From Actinomycetota bacterium (GTDB lineage: Bacteria > Actinomycetota > Geothermincolia > Geothermincolales > RBG-13-55-18), in assembly GCA_030019255.1 (NCBI GenBank), contig JASEFK010000006.1, positions 88,464-152,463 of the forward strand: 64,000 nt of DNA, written 5' to 3'. The notes below the pieces were generated by a model. The model did not search any database. It had not been told where the DNA came from and was given only the letters and a program-made list of their open reading frames with translations. The position numbers and the translations under genes were made by a program. Below are positions 25,336 to 33,708 of the stretch, in pieces; positions within the stretch are counted from its first letter, which is position 1, and each line of letters opens with the position of its first letter.

Positions 25336-26487
25336 ATGAGCGAAGACATATACCTGGATAACGCGGCCACCACCTATCCCAAGCCGGAAGCCGTCTACCG
25401 GGCCATGGACCGCTTCGCCCGCCAGGTTGGTGGTAACCCGGGACGGAGCGGACATCACCGGGCGCTGGACTCGGGGCGCGAGGTGCTCATGGCGAGGGAG
25501 GTCCTGGCCCGCCTTTTCCAGGTGGACGACCCCTCGCGCATCATCTTCACCAAGAACGCCACCGAAGCCCTCAACCTGGTCATTCAGGGAAGGATGAGGG
25601 ACGGCGGTCACGCGGTGATAACCTCGCTGGAACATAATTCCGTCTGGAGGCCCATGGAAGCCCTTGCCAGGAGAAAGGGCGTTACCTACACCATCCTCGA
25701 ATGCGGGGCGGACGGAAGCCTGAATCTCACGGAACTGAGAGAGGTTATTACCCCCGAAACTCGCCTGGTGGCCTGCACCCATGCCTCCAACGTCAGCGGG
25801 GCCCTTCTTCCCATCACCGGGATCGCGGAGGTGGCGGCGGAGAAAGGGGTCCCCCTGCTTGTCGACGCCGCCCAGACCGCGGGCCGGGTGGAGATACATC
25901 CGCGCAAGATAGGCATCGCCTATCTTGTGTTCACCGGCCACAAGGAACTCTTCGGACCCCAGGGCACGGGAGGCCTATACATCGCTCCCGGCTGGGAGGT
26001 CGAACCCCTCACCTACGGGGGGACCGGCAGCCGTTCGGAGAGTTCCCTGCAGCCCGATTTCCTGCCCGACCGCTACGAGAGCGGCACCCTTAACGCCCAC
26101 GGACTGGCTGGCCTGCGGGCCGGGGTGGAATACGTCCTGGAGACGGGCATCGCGAGGATAAGGAGGCACGAGCGGGAGCTCACCGAAAGGCTCCTTGAGG
26201 GCCTCTCCCGGATACCGGGCGCCATCGTTTACGGGCCGCTGGAATGGGAGAGGCGCGTGGGCATCGTCTCCTTCAACCTGGGAGATTATTCCTCCTCCGA
26301 GCTGGCCTCCCTGCTGGACGAGGAGTACGGCATCTGCGTGCGCTCCGGCTTGCACTGTTCCCCCCTGGCCCATCGCACCCTGGGGACCTTGCAGCGCGGT
26401 GTGGTCCGCGCCAGCCTCAGCTACCTGAACAACGAGGACGACGTGGATTCGCTGATACAGGCGCTCCGCGAGTTGTCGCGCCGATAG
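25336..26487 (+). CDS. Class V aminotransferase, cysteine desulfurase-like
   Basis: 383 residues from ATG 25336 (GAGGAG upstream). IYLDNAATTYPKP at the N-terminus, TKNATEALNLV, SLEHNSVWRP (His100 stacks on PLP), LLVDAAQTAG (Asp177, Gln180) and FTGHKELFGPQGTGGL (PLP-binding Lys203) are all class V hallmarks. RSGLHCSPLAHRT carries the probable persulfide cysteine in the flexible loop. The LDNAATTYPKP start and overall length fit the cysteine-desulfurase subfamily found in anaerobes near Se/S genes rather than housekeeping IscS/NifS. It may supply S or Se to the metal clusters made nearby (inference). No scaffold gene (iscU) is adjacent. Confidence 0.87.
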   Translation: MSEDIYLDNAATTYPKPEAVYRAMDRFARQVGGNPGRSGHHRALDSGREVLMAREVLARLFQVDDPSRIIFTKNATEALNLVIQGRMRDGGHAVITSLEHNSVWRPMEALARRKGVTYTILECGADGSLNLTELREVITPETRLVACTHASNVSGALLPITGIAEVAAEKGVPLLVDAAQTAGRVEIHPRKIGIAYLVFTGHKELFGPQGTGGLYIAPGWEVEPLTYGGTGSRSESSLQPDFLPDRYESGTLNAHGLAGLRAGVEYVLETGIARIRRHERELTERLLEGLSRIPGAIVYGPLEWERRVGIVSFNLGDYSSSELASLLDEEYGICVRSGLHCSPLAHRTLGTLQRGVVRASLSYLNNEDDVDSLIQALRELSRR

Positions 26488-26653
26488 CTCGAGCGACGCT
26501 GCCGGAGTGCAAATAACAACGCCAACCTCGGGCTTGGAGACTGGAAATTGACGAAACGTTAACCTGAGCGCTGCTTGACTCCCAAACTCGCGGAAGCGTT
26601 CGGGGCGCGGTTGCCCGCGCCCCGCAACTTCCCTCCCCGCCCGGTTGCCGGAT

Positions 26654-26758
26654 CCTTAAAGGCCCTTCTGGCCTTTATCCCCCAGCCGGCCTTCAGTGGA
26701 CCGGAGGCTTCCCGCTCCAGATACCCCAGGGGGTATCAAAATTCAAGACCTGACCCCT
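26654..26758. repeat. Inverted repeats and REP-like tail
   Basis: AAAGGCC(CTTCT)GGCCTTT lies near 26655-26673 and ATACCCC/GGGGTAT at 26721-26736, followed by TTCAAGACCTGACCCC, which resembles sequences I recall from dispersed intergenic repeats in other bacteria. It may act as terminator or REP-like element for the converging genes on either side. Confidence 0.4.
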
Positions 26759-27202
26759 TTATTCGGGGATGAAGCTCTCCATGTCCTGGAGGTTGCCGAC
26801 CCTATGTTCGGCCCACTTTATCTTGACCCGCATGCCGATGTGCACATCCTCGGGCTTCATCTCCTCGCCGGCGCCCATGATCCAGGTGTCCGAGCCGTCC
26901 AGCTTGACCATGAGGGAAACCCGCGGCTCATCCAGGGGATTGCCGCGCACGTCCGCGTAGCCCACGGTGTAGCTCATCACCTCGCCGTGGTCGCTGATCT
27001 CCGCCGGCTCGTGGATGGCGATGTGGCACTTGCGGCAATAGAAGTTGGCCGGGAGGTACACCGTGCCGCACTGGTGGCAGCGGTTCCCCAGGAGTTTGGC
27101 CTCCTTCATCTCCTTGAGCATGTTATTGATGCCCTCCCCCTCGATGCGGAACTTGAACGTGGAGAGATCCCACGTGCCCTGCACCTGCCTGGTCTCTTCC
27201 AT
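26759..27202 (-). CDS. DUF35 Zn-ribbon/OB-fold protein (thiolase partner)
   Basis: 147 residues. N-terminal helical hook, rubredoxin-like Zn ribbon (CHQCGTVYLPANFYCRKC, two CxxC pairs), then an OB-fold (GEVMSYTVGYADVRG, IGMRVKIKWAE). Proteins of this family bind thiolase-fold or dehydratase enzymes and channel CoA intermediates, as in archaeal acetoacetyl-CoA thiolase/HMG-CoA synthase and in steroid side-chain aldolase complexes. Last gene of a four-gene operon (30098 to 26759) with the order DUF35, thiolase-like, thiolase-like, DUF35; 29 bases separate it from the thiolase-like gene upstream. Start ATG 27202 follows GGAGGTGCAGGG. Confidence 0.87.
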   Translation of the reverse strand: MEETRQVQGTWDLSTFKFRIEGEGINNMLKEMKEAKLLGNRCHQCGTVYLPANFYCRKCHIAIHEPAEISDHGEVMSYTVGYADVRGNPLDEPRVSLMVKLDGSDTWIMGAGEEMKPEDVHIGMRVKIKWAEHRVGNLQDMESFIPE

Positions 27203-27231
27203 CCCTGCACCTCCTTAATCCCTGCACCTCC

Positions 27232-28464
27232 CTACAGCTTCTTCGGCTTATCGGCCAGGATGGTGATGGTCACGTACTGCATGAGCCCTCCCCAGCCGTG
27301 GGCCAGGGCCTTGTGCACCTCCTTCTCCACCTGGTGCTCGCCGGCCTGTCCCATGATCTGGAGGGCGCACTCGGTGACCCGGTTGAGGGCCGAGGTCCCG
27401 ATGGCGTTGGTGCTCACCACCCCGCCGGAGGCATTCACCGGTAGCCTCCCGCTCATCTCCAGCTCGCCCTTCTCCAGTAGCTTGTGGGCCTCCCCCACCT
27501 CGCACATCCCTATTCTCTCCAGGAACATGAGAGTCTGGTGGGCGAACCCGTTGTAGATCTCCACGTAGTCGATCTCCTTCCGGGGATCCTCGATGCCTGC
27601 CCGCTCGTAGGCCTGCTTGGCCGCTATGGTCGCCGGCCTCTGTTCTCCCGGATCGGTGATGATGCCCTCGATTAGGTTCCCGGTTGTAGCGTCGGAGGCG
27701 CAGTTGGCCACCGCCCACACCCAGGCCGCCTTGTCCGCCAGCTTGGCCGCCTTCTCCTCCGAGGCCAGGATGCACACCGTGGCTCCGTCGGTGGTGGGGC
27801 AGACGTGGCCGAAGCGGATGGGCCAGGAGATGAGCGGGGTCTGGGCTATCTTCTCCGCTGTGGCCTCGGGGTCCTTGAGGTGGGCGTAAGGATTCTTGGC
27901 CGCGTTGCGCCTCTCCATGGCGGCGACGGCGTCGATGTGCTCGATGCCCGCCCCGGAATGGTGGAGGTAGGAGGAAGCCTGGTAGGATATACCTCCCGCG
28001 CTGCCGCCCCCGATGGCCCCCATGCCCTTCTGGCCGGTGACGTCGATTCCCGCCGCCAGCATGGCCATGATCTCCGGAGTGATGATGCCCATGAGGCCCA
28101 CCTGGGCGTCGCCCTCGGAGTGCTTCTCGTAGGTGACCACCATGACCACGTCGTGCAGCCCGGAGGCGATGTGATAATAGGCGGCGTGGAAGGCGGACAT
28201 GCCCGTGGTTCCCCCCGTGGCGACGCGCATCACCGGCTTACCCAGGGAGGCGATGTAGTCCGCCGCCCAGAGGTGGGGGAGGTTCACCCCCTCGAAGGTT
28301 TGCATGTTGCCGAAGATTACGGCCTCGATGTCCGCAGGGGTGAGGCCGGAGTTCTGGAAGGCATTCTCCACCGCCTCGGAGATCATCTCCGGTATACACA
28401 CGTCCCGGCGCTTGCTGACGAATACCGGGGTGTATCCTATCCCGATAATGGCCACGTTACGCAT
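27232..28464 (-). CDS. Thiolase-fold enzyme lacking the nucleophilic cysteine
   Basis: 410 residues from ATG 28464 (AGGAGGTGGTGAAG upstream). The fold is a SCP2/acetyl-CoA C-acetyltransferase type (VAIIGIGYTPVF, AAMERRNAAKNPYAHLK, YNGFAHQTLMFLERIG). The usual Cys-Ala-Ser-Gly nucleophile site reads RVATGGTTGMSAFHAAYY, with no Cys. The GHPxGATG motif reads NASGGVVSTNAIGTSALNR, with no His-Pro. The enzyme therefore cannot do standard thiolysis. The closest functional precedent is Ltp-type retro-aldolases, thiolase-fold enzymes that act with DUF35 partners and also lack the thiolase cysteine. Substrate unknown. Confidence 0.8.
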   Translation of the reverse strand: MRNVAIIGIGYTPVFVSKRRDVCIPEMISEAVENAFQNSGLTPADIEAVIFGNMQTFEGVNLPHLWAADYIASLGKPVMRVATGGTTGMSAFHAAYYHIASGLHDVVMVVTYEKHSEGDAQVGLMGIITPEIMAMLAAGIDVTGQKGMGAIGGGSAGGISYQASSYLHHSGAGIEHIDAVAAMERRNAAKNPYAHLKDPEATAEKIAQTPLISWPIRFGHVCPTTDGATVCILASEEKAAKLADKAAWVWAVANCASDATTGNLIEGIITDPGEQRPATIAAKQAYERAGIEDPRKEIDYVEIYNGFAHQTLMFLERIGMCEVGEAHKLLEKGELEMSGRLPVNASGGVVSTNAIGTSALNRVTECALQIMGQAGEHQVEKEVHKALAHGWGGLMQYVTITILADKPKKL

Positions 28465-28476
28465 CTTCACCACCTC

Positions 28477-29622
28477 CTACACTCCCAGCACCACGACGGC
28501 GTTCTGCTGGGCGCAGGGTCCGTCCTGGCCGTGCACCACGGCGACTTCCGCCTTCCCCACCTGGTTCTCGCCCGCCTCGCCGCGCAGCTGGCGGACGGCC
28601 TCCGCGGCGCGCATGAGTCCGGTGGCGGAAATGGGATGCCCGCCCAGGGCCCCGCCGGAGGGGTTGAGGGGCATCTTGCCGGTGATGGAGGTGTCGCCGG
28701 ACCTGTAAGCCGCTTCCGCCGTGCCCTCCTCAAGGAGACCCAGGGCCTCCGCCAGGAGGGGTTCCTGGTGAGCGAAGAGGGCGGATATCTCCGCCAGGTC
28801 GACCTCGGCCCGGGGGTCCTTGATGCCCGCCATGGCATAGGCACGCTGCGCCGCCTGGGCGGTGGAAGGCGACTTGGAGAGGTCGCGCTCCCCGAGGTAG
28901 AAGGTCTCGATGCTCTGCCCCATGCCCAGCACCCACACCGGCTTGTCGGTGAGCTCCTTCGCCCGTTCCTCCGAGGCCAGGAGCATCACGCAACCGCCGT
29001 CGGTGGGAGGATAGCAGTGAAGCTCCCGCAGCGGCTCGTAGTAGGGAGCGGAGGAAGCCACCTGCTCCGCGCTCACCCCCGGGAGCTTCCGCGCCTGGAA
29101 GGGATTGGCAGCGGCGTTGGAGAGGGCCTGCGCTGCCACCTCGTGCAGCAGCTCCTCGGAGTAGCCGAACTTCGCCAGGTAGCTCCGCGCCTGGAAGGCG
29201 GCGGCGCTGAGCTCGTTGAGCATCTTCATCTGCCGGTCGTAGATGGGGCTCAACTGGTACTCGACGTGCAGGTAGGGGCTCGCCTGGTACCCGGTGAGGG
29301 CTAGGGAAACCACCATGGCCGTCCGGTACTGCCCGGAGAGGATGCGCATGCAGGCGTACATGAGCCCGTTCAGGGCATCCATCTCCACCTTGCTCTCGTC
29401 CCGCATGTAGCACCCCGCGGGCCCCTCGAGGAAGCAGTTGGATATGGTGCGCCCGTCCAGGAAATCGTTGGTGCAGAAGATGGTGGTGTCCACGGCGGTG
29501 CGGTCGATTCCCAGGTCGTCGAAGAGGCCCCGGGTGAGCTCGAAGGTGAGGCGCTCGCGGGTAGTGACCAGGTCCGGCGCGCTCTTCATGCGGAATCCGA
29601 CGATGGCAACCTTCTTATCCAT
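28477..29622 (-). CDS. Thiolase-fold enzyme, second of the operon, also without CxSG motif
   Basis: 381 residues from ATG 29622 behind GGGAGGTGAGGGAT. MDKKVAIVGFRMK, a long helical middle and NPSGGALGGHPISATGLMRA (GHP motif intact) define a thiolase-fold protein. At the expected nucleophile position the sequence reads KVEMDALNGLMYACMRI and no Cys-x-Ser/Gly is seen. ISALFAHQEPLLAE takes the place of the HDCF region. It ends 12 bases before the next thiolase-like gene. Together the two probably form a heterodimer, one member keeping GHP and the other not (inference). Confidence 0.8.
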   Translation of the reverse strand: MDKKVAIVGFRMKSAPDLVTTRERLTFELTRGLFDDLGIDRTAVDTTIFCTNDFLDGRTISNCFLEGPAGCYMRDESKVEMDALNGLMYACMRILSGQYRTAMVVSLALTGYQASPYLHVEYQLSPIYDRQMKMLNELSAAAFQARSYLAKFGYSEELLHEVAAQALSNAAANPFQARKLPGVSAEQVASSAPYYEPLRELHCYPPTDGGCVMLLASEERAKELTDKPVWVLGMGQSIETFYLGERDLSKSPSTAQAAQRAYAMAGIKDPRAEVDLAEISALFAHQEPLLAEALGLLEEGTAEAAYRSGDTSITGKMPLNPSGGALGGHPISATGLMRAAEAVRQLRGEAGENQVGKAEVAVVHGQDGPCAQQNAVVVLGV

Positions 29623-29636
29623 ATCCCTCACCTCCC

Positions 29637-30098
29637 TCACGCCGGCTCGAAGTGGTCGAGGTCCCAGTAGTCCCCCTCGACCTGGTCCTTCCAGACCGCC
29701 TTCACCTTCATCCCCACGCTGACCTTGCCAGGATCCACCCCCTCCACCTTGTGCAGGAGAAGGGAAGCGTTGTCGTCGAGCCTTATGAGGCCCAGCACGT
29801 AGGGCTCCTCGGCGGGGCTCAGCTTGCCGCCCTTCTCCATGACCACGTGCCCCACGGTGAAGTTCTCCAGGATCCCCTCCTGGGGAAGCTCCACCATCTC
29901 CTCCATGACCTTGTTGCACACGCCGCAGTACTTGCGCGGAGGAACGGCTATCTTAGCGCAGCCCGGGCACTTGGAGCCGAGTATCTTCTTCTCCTTGAAT
30001 CCCTCGAAGTACCGGGTCAGGTACTGCCCGATGTAATAGTTGTAGGTGAAATCCAAGGGGACTACCGGCGTAAGAAAGGTCTCCTCCGTCGCTCCCAT
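29637..30098 (-). CDS. DUF35 Zn-ribbon/OB-fold protein (first gene of operon)
   Basis: 153 residues. Start ATG 30098 is chosen because AAGGAGGGA is just upstream; an earlier in-frame ATG at 30113 lies before that site. The N-terminal part contains YIGQYLTRYFEGFKEKKI, followed by a Zn ribbon (CPGCAKIAVPPRKYCGVC) and an OB-fold (EGILENFTVGHVV, VGMKVKAVW, ending DLDHFEPA). As with its paralogue at 26759, it likely docks on a thiolase-fold partner encoded directly downstream (14 bases). Two different DUF35 proteins for two thiolase-like proteins suggests a 2+2 complex. Confidence 0.87.
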   Translation of the reverse strand: MGATEETFLTPVVPLDFTYNYYIGQYLTRYFEGFKEKKILGSKCPGCAKIAVPPRKYCGVCNKVMEEMVELPQEGILENFTVGHVVMEKGGKLSPAEEPYVLGLIRLDDNASLLLHKVEGVDPGKVSVGMKVKAVWKDQVEGDYWDLDHFEPA

Positions 30099-30762
30099 AA
30101 CTCCCTCCTTCATCCGTAGAAGTCCTCCTCCCGCGATGCCGCCGGTTGCCGGTAACTGTCCCGCAGCGGCCCGGGGAACCCCTTCTCCCTCTCCATCATC
30201 CTCCCCTCCGGCAAGCTATCGCCTCACCTCCCTCGACGGAAAGACGGCCATGGATAGCCTCTCCATGCACCCCAATCCTAAAACCTTTAGCGCGTATGAA
30301 CCCTGCAAGCCAAGACCGTCCGGCGCCGCAAATCTTGTGCCGTTCGCCGCCCGGGAAAGCTTGCCCTCCTTTCGCCCTCGGTATGTCCCACCCGGAAAAG
30401 TCTCTCTTCCCAGCCGGGACGGAGCAACACCCATGCCCCTTGCCCCGCTCCATCAAGCCGACCCCTTATCTCCCGGACGGTCTCCCTTGCTTTCCTCGAA
30501 AATTTTTTCCCTTTTTCCGGCCGTCGGAAACCGCTCCAAGCCTTATGCCAAGGATTTACACAGACGTTCCCGGGGCTTTCTCCCTCCATATAGCGACAGG
30601 CAGTTCCCACAAGCACGCCCTGGGTCAGCGATGGCCTCAAGCCCGAAATTCCGAACTGACGTGGAATACTCTCTCATCGGGCCCGGCACCGGTCCAAATA
30701 CTTCATGTCACTCTGATGGATGGACCATTAATAATCTTAACTGACGCTTAATACTTGTTATT
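30099..30762. other. Intergenic region, nothing recognised
   Basis: About 660 bases. The overlapping open frames on both strands are rich in Pro/Ser/Arg and look like non-coding GC-rich shadows. No RNA gene or clear terminator found. Confidence 0.45.
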
Positions 30763-31500
30763 CTACCTCTTTTCTGCCAGGACCGCAAGAGAGGTTCCAC
30801 CCCGCAGGTCGAACCGCCGGACGAGGCGGGATTCCAGATCCAGGAGCAGCTGGAGGACTTGGTGTGTGGCTGGGAAAAGCGTCTCCATGCCCTGGGTATA
30901 ATTCCCCCTTCCTCCCACGAAATTGCCCCGCCACATGTAATAGCGGACCAGTGGCTGGACCAGCACGGTGTAGGAGGTGAGGCGCAGCAGGCGCAGGCCC
31001 GTGGCACGCAGGAGGCGCTTCGCCTCTTCCCGCGTGTAGCGGCGGAGGTGGCCGGCCAGGCAATCGAAGTCGCTGTACAGCTCGGGGCGGCTGGGGATGG
31101 TGAGGAGGAGATGGCCGCCCGGCTTGAGCACCCTCTCCAGTTCCCGCAGGGCGGGAAGGTCCAGTCGCAGGTGCTCGAGTACGTCCAGGCAGGTCACCAG
31201 GTCGAAGGAAGCATCGGGATAGGGCAGGTCATAGATGCTGGCTTCGCGGACGGGTGCGATTCCCCGCAGGCGGCAGAAGCGCACCGCTTCCTCGGAGTAG
31301 TCGCAGCCCTCCACCTCCCCGTAGCGGGAGAGGAAGGGGAAATTGCCTCCCGTTCCGCAGCCCACGTCGAGGACGCGGCGGCCCTCCCCCAGCGGAAGCC
31401 CGTCCAGGAGGGAGGCCAGGACCATGCGCCGACCCACGAACCACCAGTGTTCGTCCTCCTTCTCGAATATGGTGGCGTAAGCCCTTTTTTCCAGTTTCAT
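30763..31500 (-). CDS. Class I SAM-dependent methyltransferase
   Basis: 245 residues. VLDVGCGTGGNFPFL (43-57) is motif I, VEGCDYSEEAVRF motif II, and FDLVTCLDVLEHL and RVLKPGGHLLLTIPS the later motifs. A Methyltransf_11/UbiE-like fold with a C-terminal helical region resembling methyltransferases of lipid, polyketide or quinone side reactions. Start ATG 31500 follows GAGGAGCCGGC and lies 9 bases after the DUF362 gene; it is the last gene of a three-gene operon begun by the putative selenoprotein. Methyl acceptor unknown. Confidence 0.85.
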   Translation of the reverse strand: MKLEKRAYATIFEKEDEHWWFVGRRMVLASLLDGLPLGEGRRVLDVGCGTGGNFPFLSRYGEVEGCDYSEEAVRFCRLRGIAPVREASIYDLPYPDASFDLVTCLDVLEHLRLDLPALRELERVLKPGGHLLLTIPSRPELYSDFDCLAGHLRRYTREEAKRLLRATGLRLLRLTSYTVLVQPLVRYYMWRGNFVGGRGNYTQGMETLFPATHQVLQLLLDLESRLVRRFDLRGGTSLAVLAEKR

Positions 31501-31509
31501 GCCGGCTCC

Positions 31510-32616
31510 TCAAGCTCGGGAGAGGGCACCCCGTGGGCAGGCCTCGGCGCAGCAGAAACAGGCGATACAGGCTCTGTCGTCGATGCTCGGAAGTTCCCCG
31601 CGCATGGACACCGCCTCCACGGGACAGGCCTTCACGCAGATACGGCAGCCGTCGCACCTTCCCGCATCCAGGCGCACCTCCCCGAAGCGGAAGGAGGGGG
31701 CGCGTCCCGCGAGGCGGTCCAGGGGGCGGCGCAAAAGGTCGTATATCCTGAGGAGGATGCCGGAGATCATGAGGCGGTTGAGGTCCGGCCGGGTGGGAAG
31801 CTCAAGCTTCCTGCGCACGGCCTCGATGCCGTCACCCAGGACCTCGAATCCCTCCAGGCGGCCCAGCCCCCTCTCCGCCGCCAGCCGGATATGGGTGATC
31901 TCCCGGGGGTCCGCTCCCATGATGCGGGCACAGGTCGCGTCCACCTCCACCACGTTGTCCCCGGCCACGATGGTCCCCAACCGCACCGGCCTCCCGTTGG
32001 TGGGCCCCAGGGCTCCTTCCATGCCCACCAGGCCGTCCACCACTACCAGCCGGGAGCGGATGACCGTGTTGAGGTCCACGATGCCCTGGTCCAGGCCGTG
32101 GAGGTGGATGATGAGCTTGTCCCTGGTGGGGACCACTCCCTTGAGGTTCTTAAGGCCCAGGGAGACCACAGTCTGGAGGTGGGTCTTCATCACCGGCACG
32201 TTGATCAGGGCATCGCACTCCAGTACCGGCCTGGCCACCACCTCCTCCTTCACCGCCACGCCCCCGGGGATACGTATCTCCACCTTCTCCGCCGTGTCCA
32301 GGTCGATCAGGGGAAACCCGTAGCGTTCCCGGAAATCACCGTACCCGGCGCGGGGAAAGACACGGGAGGAGCGGAAGGGGTGGATGGGGCTCTCCCCCAC
32401 CGTCACCTCAGCGCCCTCCGCCGCCGCCATCCGGCACACCTCGGCCACCAGCTCCGGGTCGGTGACCGCCCCGGTATCGCTGCTCTTAGCGGCGCAGATG
32501 TTCGGCTTGACCAGGACCTTGTCCCCGGGCGAGACAAACCTTCCCATGCCTCCCAGGAGCTCTATGGCTCTCCTCACCTCTTGAGGGCTTTCCGCCCTTA
32601 TCACCGCGACCGTCAA
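31510..32616 (-). CDS. DUF362 protein with C-terminal 2[4Fe-4S] ferredoxin domain
   Basis: 368 residues. Residues ~10-270 are DUF362 (VLVKPNICAAKSSDTGAVTD, INVPVMKTHLQTVVSLGLKNLKG, VVEVDATCARIMGADP), and the C-terminus carries two [4Fe-4S] motifs (CDGCRICVKACP and CIACFCCAEACP). Such proteins occur in anaerobes as electron carriers of unknown partner. The start is TTG 32616, supported by AGGAGGTG eight bases upstream. It sits between the putative selenoprotein (34 bases upstream) and the methyltransferase, so a shared redox role is inferred. Confidence 0.87.
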   Translation of the reverse strand: MTVAVIRAESPQEVRRAIELLGGMGRFVSPGDKVLVKPNICAAKSSDTGAVTDPELVAEVCRMAAAEGAEVTVGESPIHPFRSSRVFPRAGYGDFRERYGFPLIDLDTAEKVEIRIPGGVAVKEEVVARPVLECDALINVPVMKTHLQTVVSLGLKNLKGVVPTRDKLIIHLHGLDQGIVDLNTVIRSRLVVVDGLVGMEGALGPTNGRPVRLGTIVAGDNVVEVDATCARIMGADPREITHIRLAAERGLGRLEGFEVLGDGIEAVRRKLELPTRPDLNRLMISGILLRIYDLLRRPLDRLAGRAPSFRFGEVRLDAGRCDGCRICVKACPVEAVSMRGELPSIDDRACIACFCCAEACPRGALSRA

Positions 32617-32650
32617 CCCGGAACACCTCCTAGAGGATCTCCGCCGCGTC

Positions 32651-33658
32651 TCATCTCAGGATCTTTACCGCCTCGTCGACGCACCAGTCTCTTATTCCTT
32701 CGCACACTTTGGAATCATTTACATATTCTTCCAGGTCTTCCCGGTCACCGAAGTGCCGGCCCGTGAGCTTCCGGCATTCCAGGGAACCGAAGCGGCTCCG
32801 GAATCCCCGCACCAGGGGATTCCCTACCGCCCACAATCCCTTCTTCCCCCTGCCCGCGTAGAGGTTGAGGTGGCCGCGGACGAAGAAGCGCAGGGTCCCA
32901 AGGATGCCTTCCTCGCGGGGGTCGATGCCCCAGACCTCGCCCAGGGGTAACAGGGCTCCCGCCAGGGCCCCGCAAAGGCCCCCGGACAGGCCCACGCCCC
33001 CGTCCAGGGCTATGGATATTTCTTCCAGGAACTCGCTTCCCAACCCGGTCGCCTCGCGGATGCGGCGCAGGACCGGGGCGGCGCAGTGACCGCCAGCCGG
33101 GCTCCCGGCTCCGCCCCTCGTTCCTCCCGCACCAGGAGCCGTGGCTCCCCCGCTGGACGTCTCCGCGGTCCCCGCTTCCGCCGCTCCCTCCCCGAGGGGA
33201 CGGTTCACCAGCTCGATGAGCTTCTCCACCGCCTTCCCGATGTGGTTCACGCAGCGGGTGAAGACCTTGCCGGTGAGGACGTAATCGGCGAACCCGGACG
33301 CTTTCCGGAGGTCGGCCCCGCAGCGCTCCCGGCACAAGGTGCTACCGAAACTCTCCTCAAACCAGGCGGTGTACTCGCGCATGCGCCGGTAAAGGGCCTC
33401 CGCCTTCGCGGCGTCTTGTTCCAGGAGGTCCCCCAGGTGCCCCAGGGCCAGGGCCATGCACCCCCCGGAGACCACCCCGCAAGTGGAGCCCTCGCTCACC
33501 CCTCCCCCTTCCAGGGGACAGGCGGCCCTCACCGCGCTGCGGTCGGTCAATCCCAGGTACCCTACCAGGGTACCGAAGGTGGCCTGGCTTCAGTTCAGGT
33601 AGGTGATGAGACGCACGCGCGCCAGGGTGGCTATCCAGCGGTTTACCAGTTCGTCCAC
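32651..33658 (-). CDS. C_GCAxxG_C_C family redox protein, probable selenoprotein (in-frame UGA)
   Basis: Read with UGA 33592-33590 as selenocysteine, the product is 335 residues, two tandem copies of the C_GCAxxG_C_C module. Copy 1: LITYLN-U-SQATFGTLVGYLG, then STCGVVSGGC and GSTLCRERC. Copy 2, after a Gly/Ala linker: GHCAAPVLRRIREATG, GGLCGALAGALL and GSLECRKLTG. The UGA falls exactly where copy 2 has Cys. A hairpin with a UGGUA loop begins 15 bases after UGA (SECIS-like). Start GTG 33658 is preferred (AGGAGG five bases upstream; promoter -10 TATAAT at 33708-33703), giving Sec23. ATG 33697 is also in frame. Without Sec decoding only 22-35 residues would be made. First gene of an operon with DUF362 and methyltransferase genes. 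Confidence 0.8.
33556..33574 (-). other. Candidate bacterial SECIS hairpin
   Basis: On the minus strand GGTACCC (33574-33568) pairs with GGGTACC (33562-33556), leaving the loop UGGUA. The loop starts 22 bases after UGA 33592-33590 and contains GGU, as in known bacterial SECIS loops, and the distance is within the accepted range. It lies in coding sequence, as expected for bacteria. Confidence 0.65.
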
Positions 33659-33702
33659 AACGGCCTCCTCCCGCCGAAATCCAAGGGAAGCGGACATGGA
33701 AC

Positions 33703-33708
33703 ATTATA
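33703..33708 (-). promoter_or_regulatory. -10 box of the selenoprotein operon
   Basis: A perfect TATAAT on the minus strand (33708-33703). The predicted start of transcription is near 33697, giving a ~39-base leader with AGGAGG before GTG 33658. The -35 region is weak. Confidence 0.5.
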
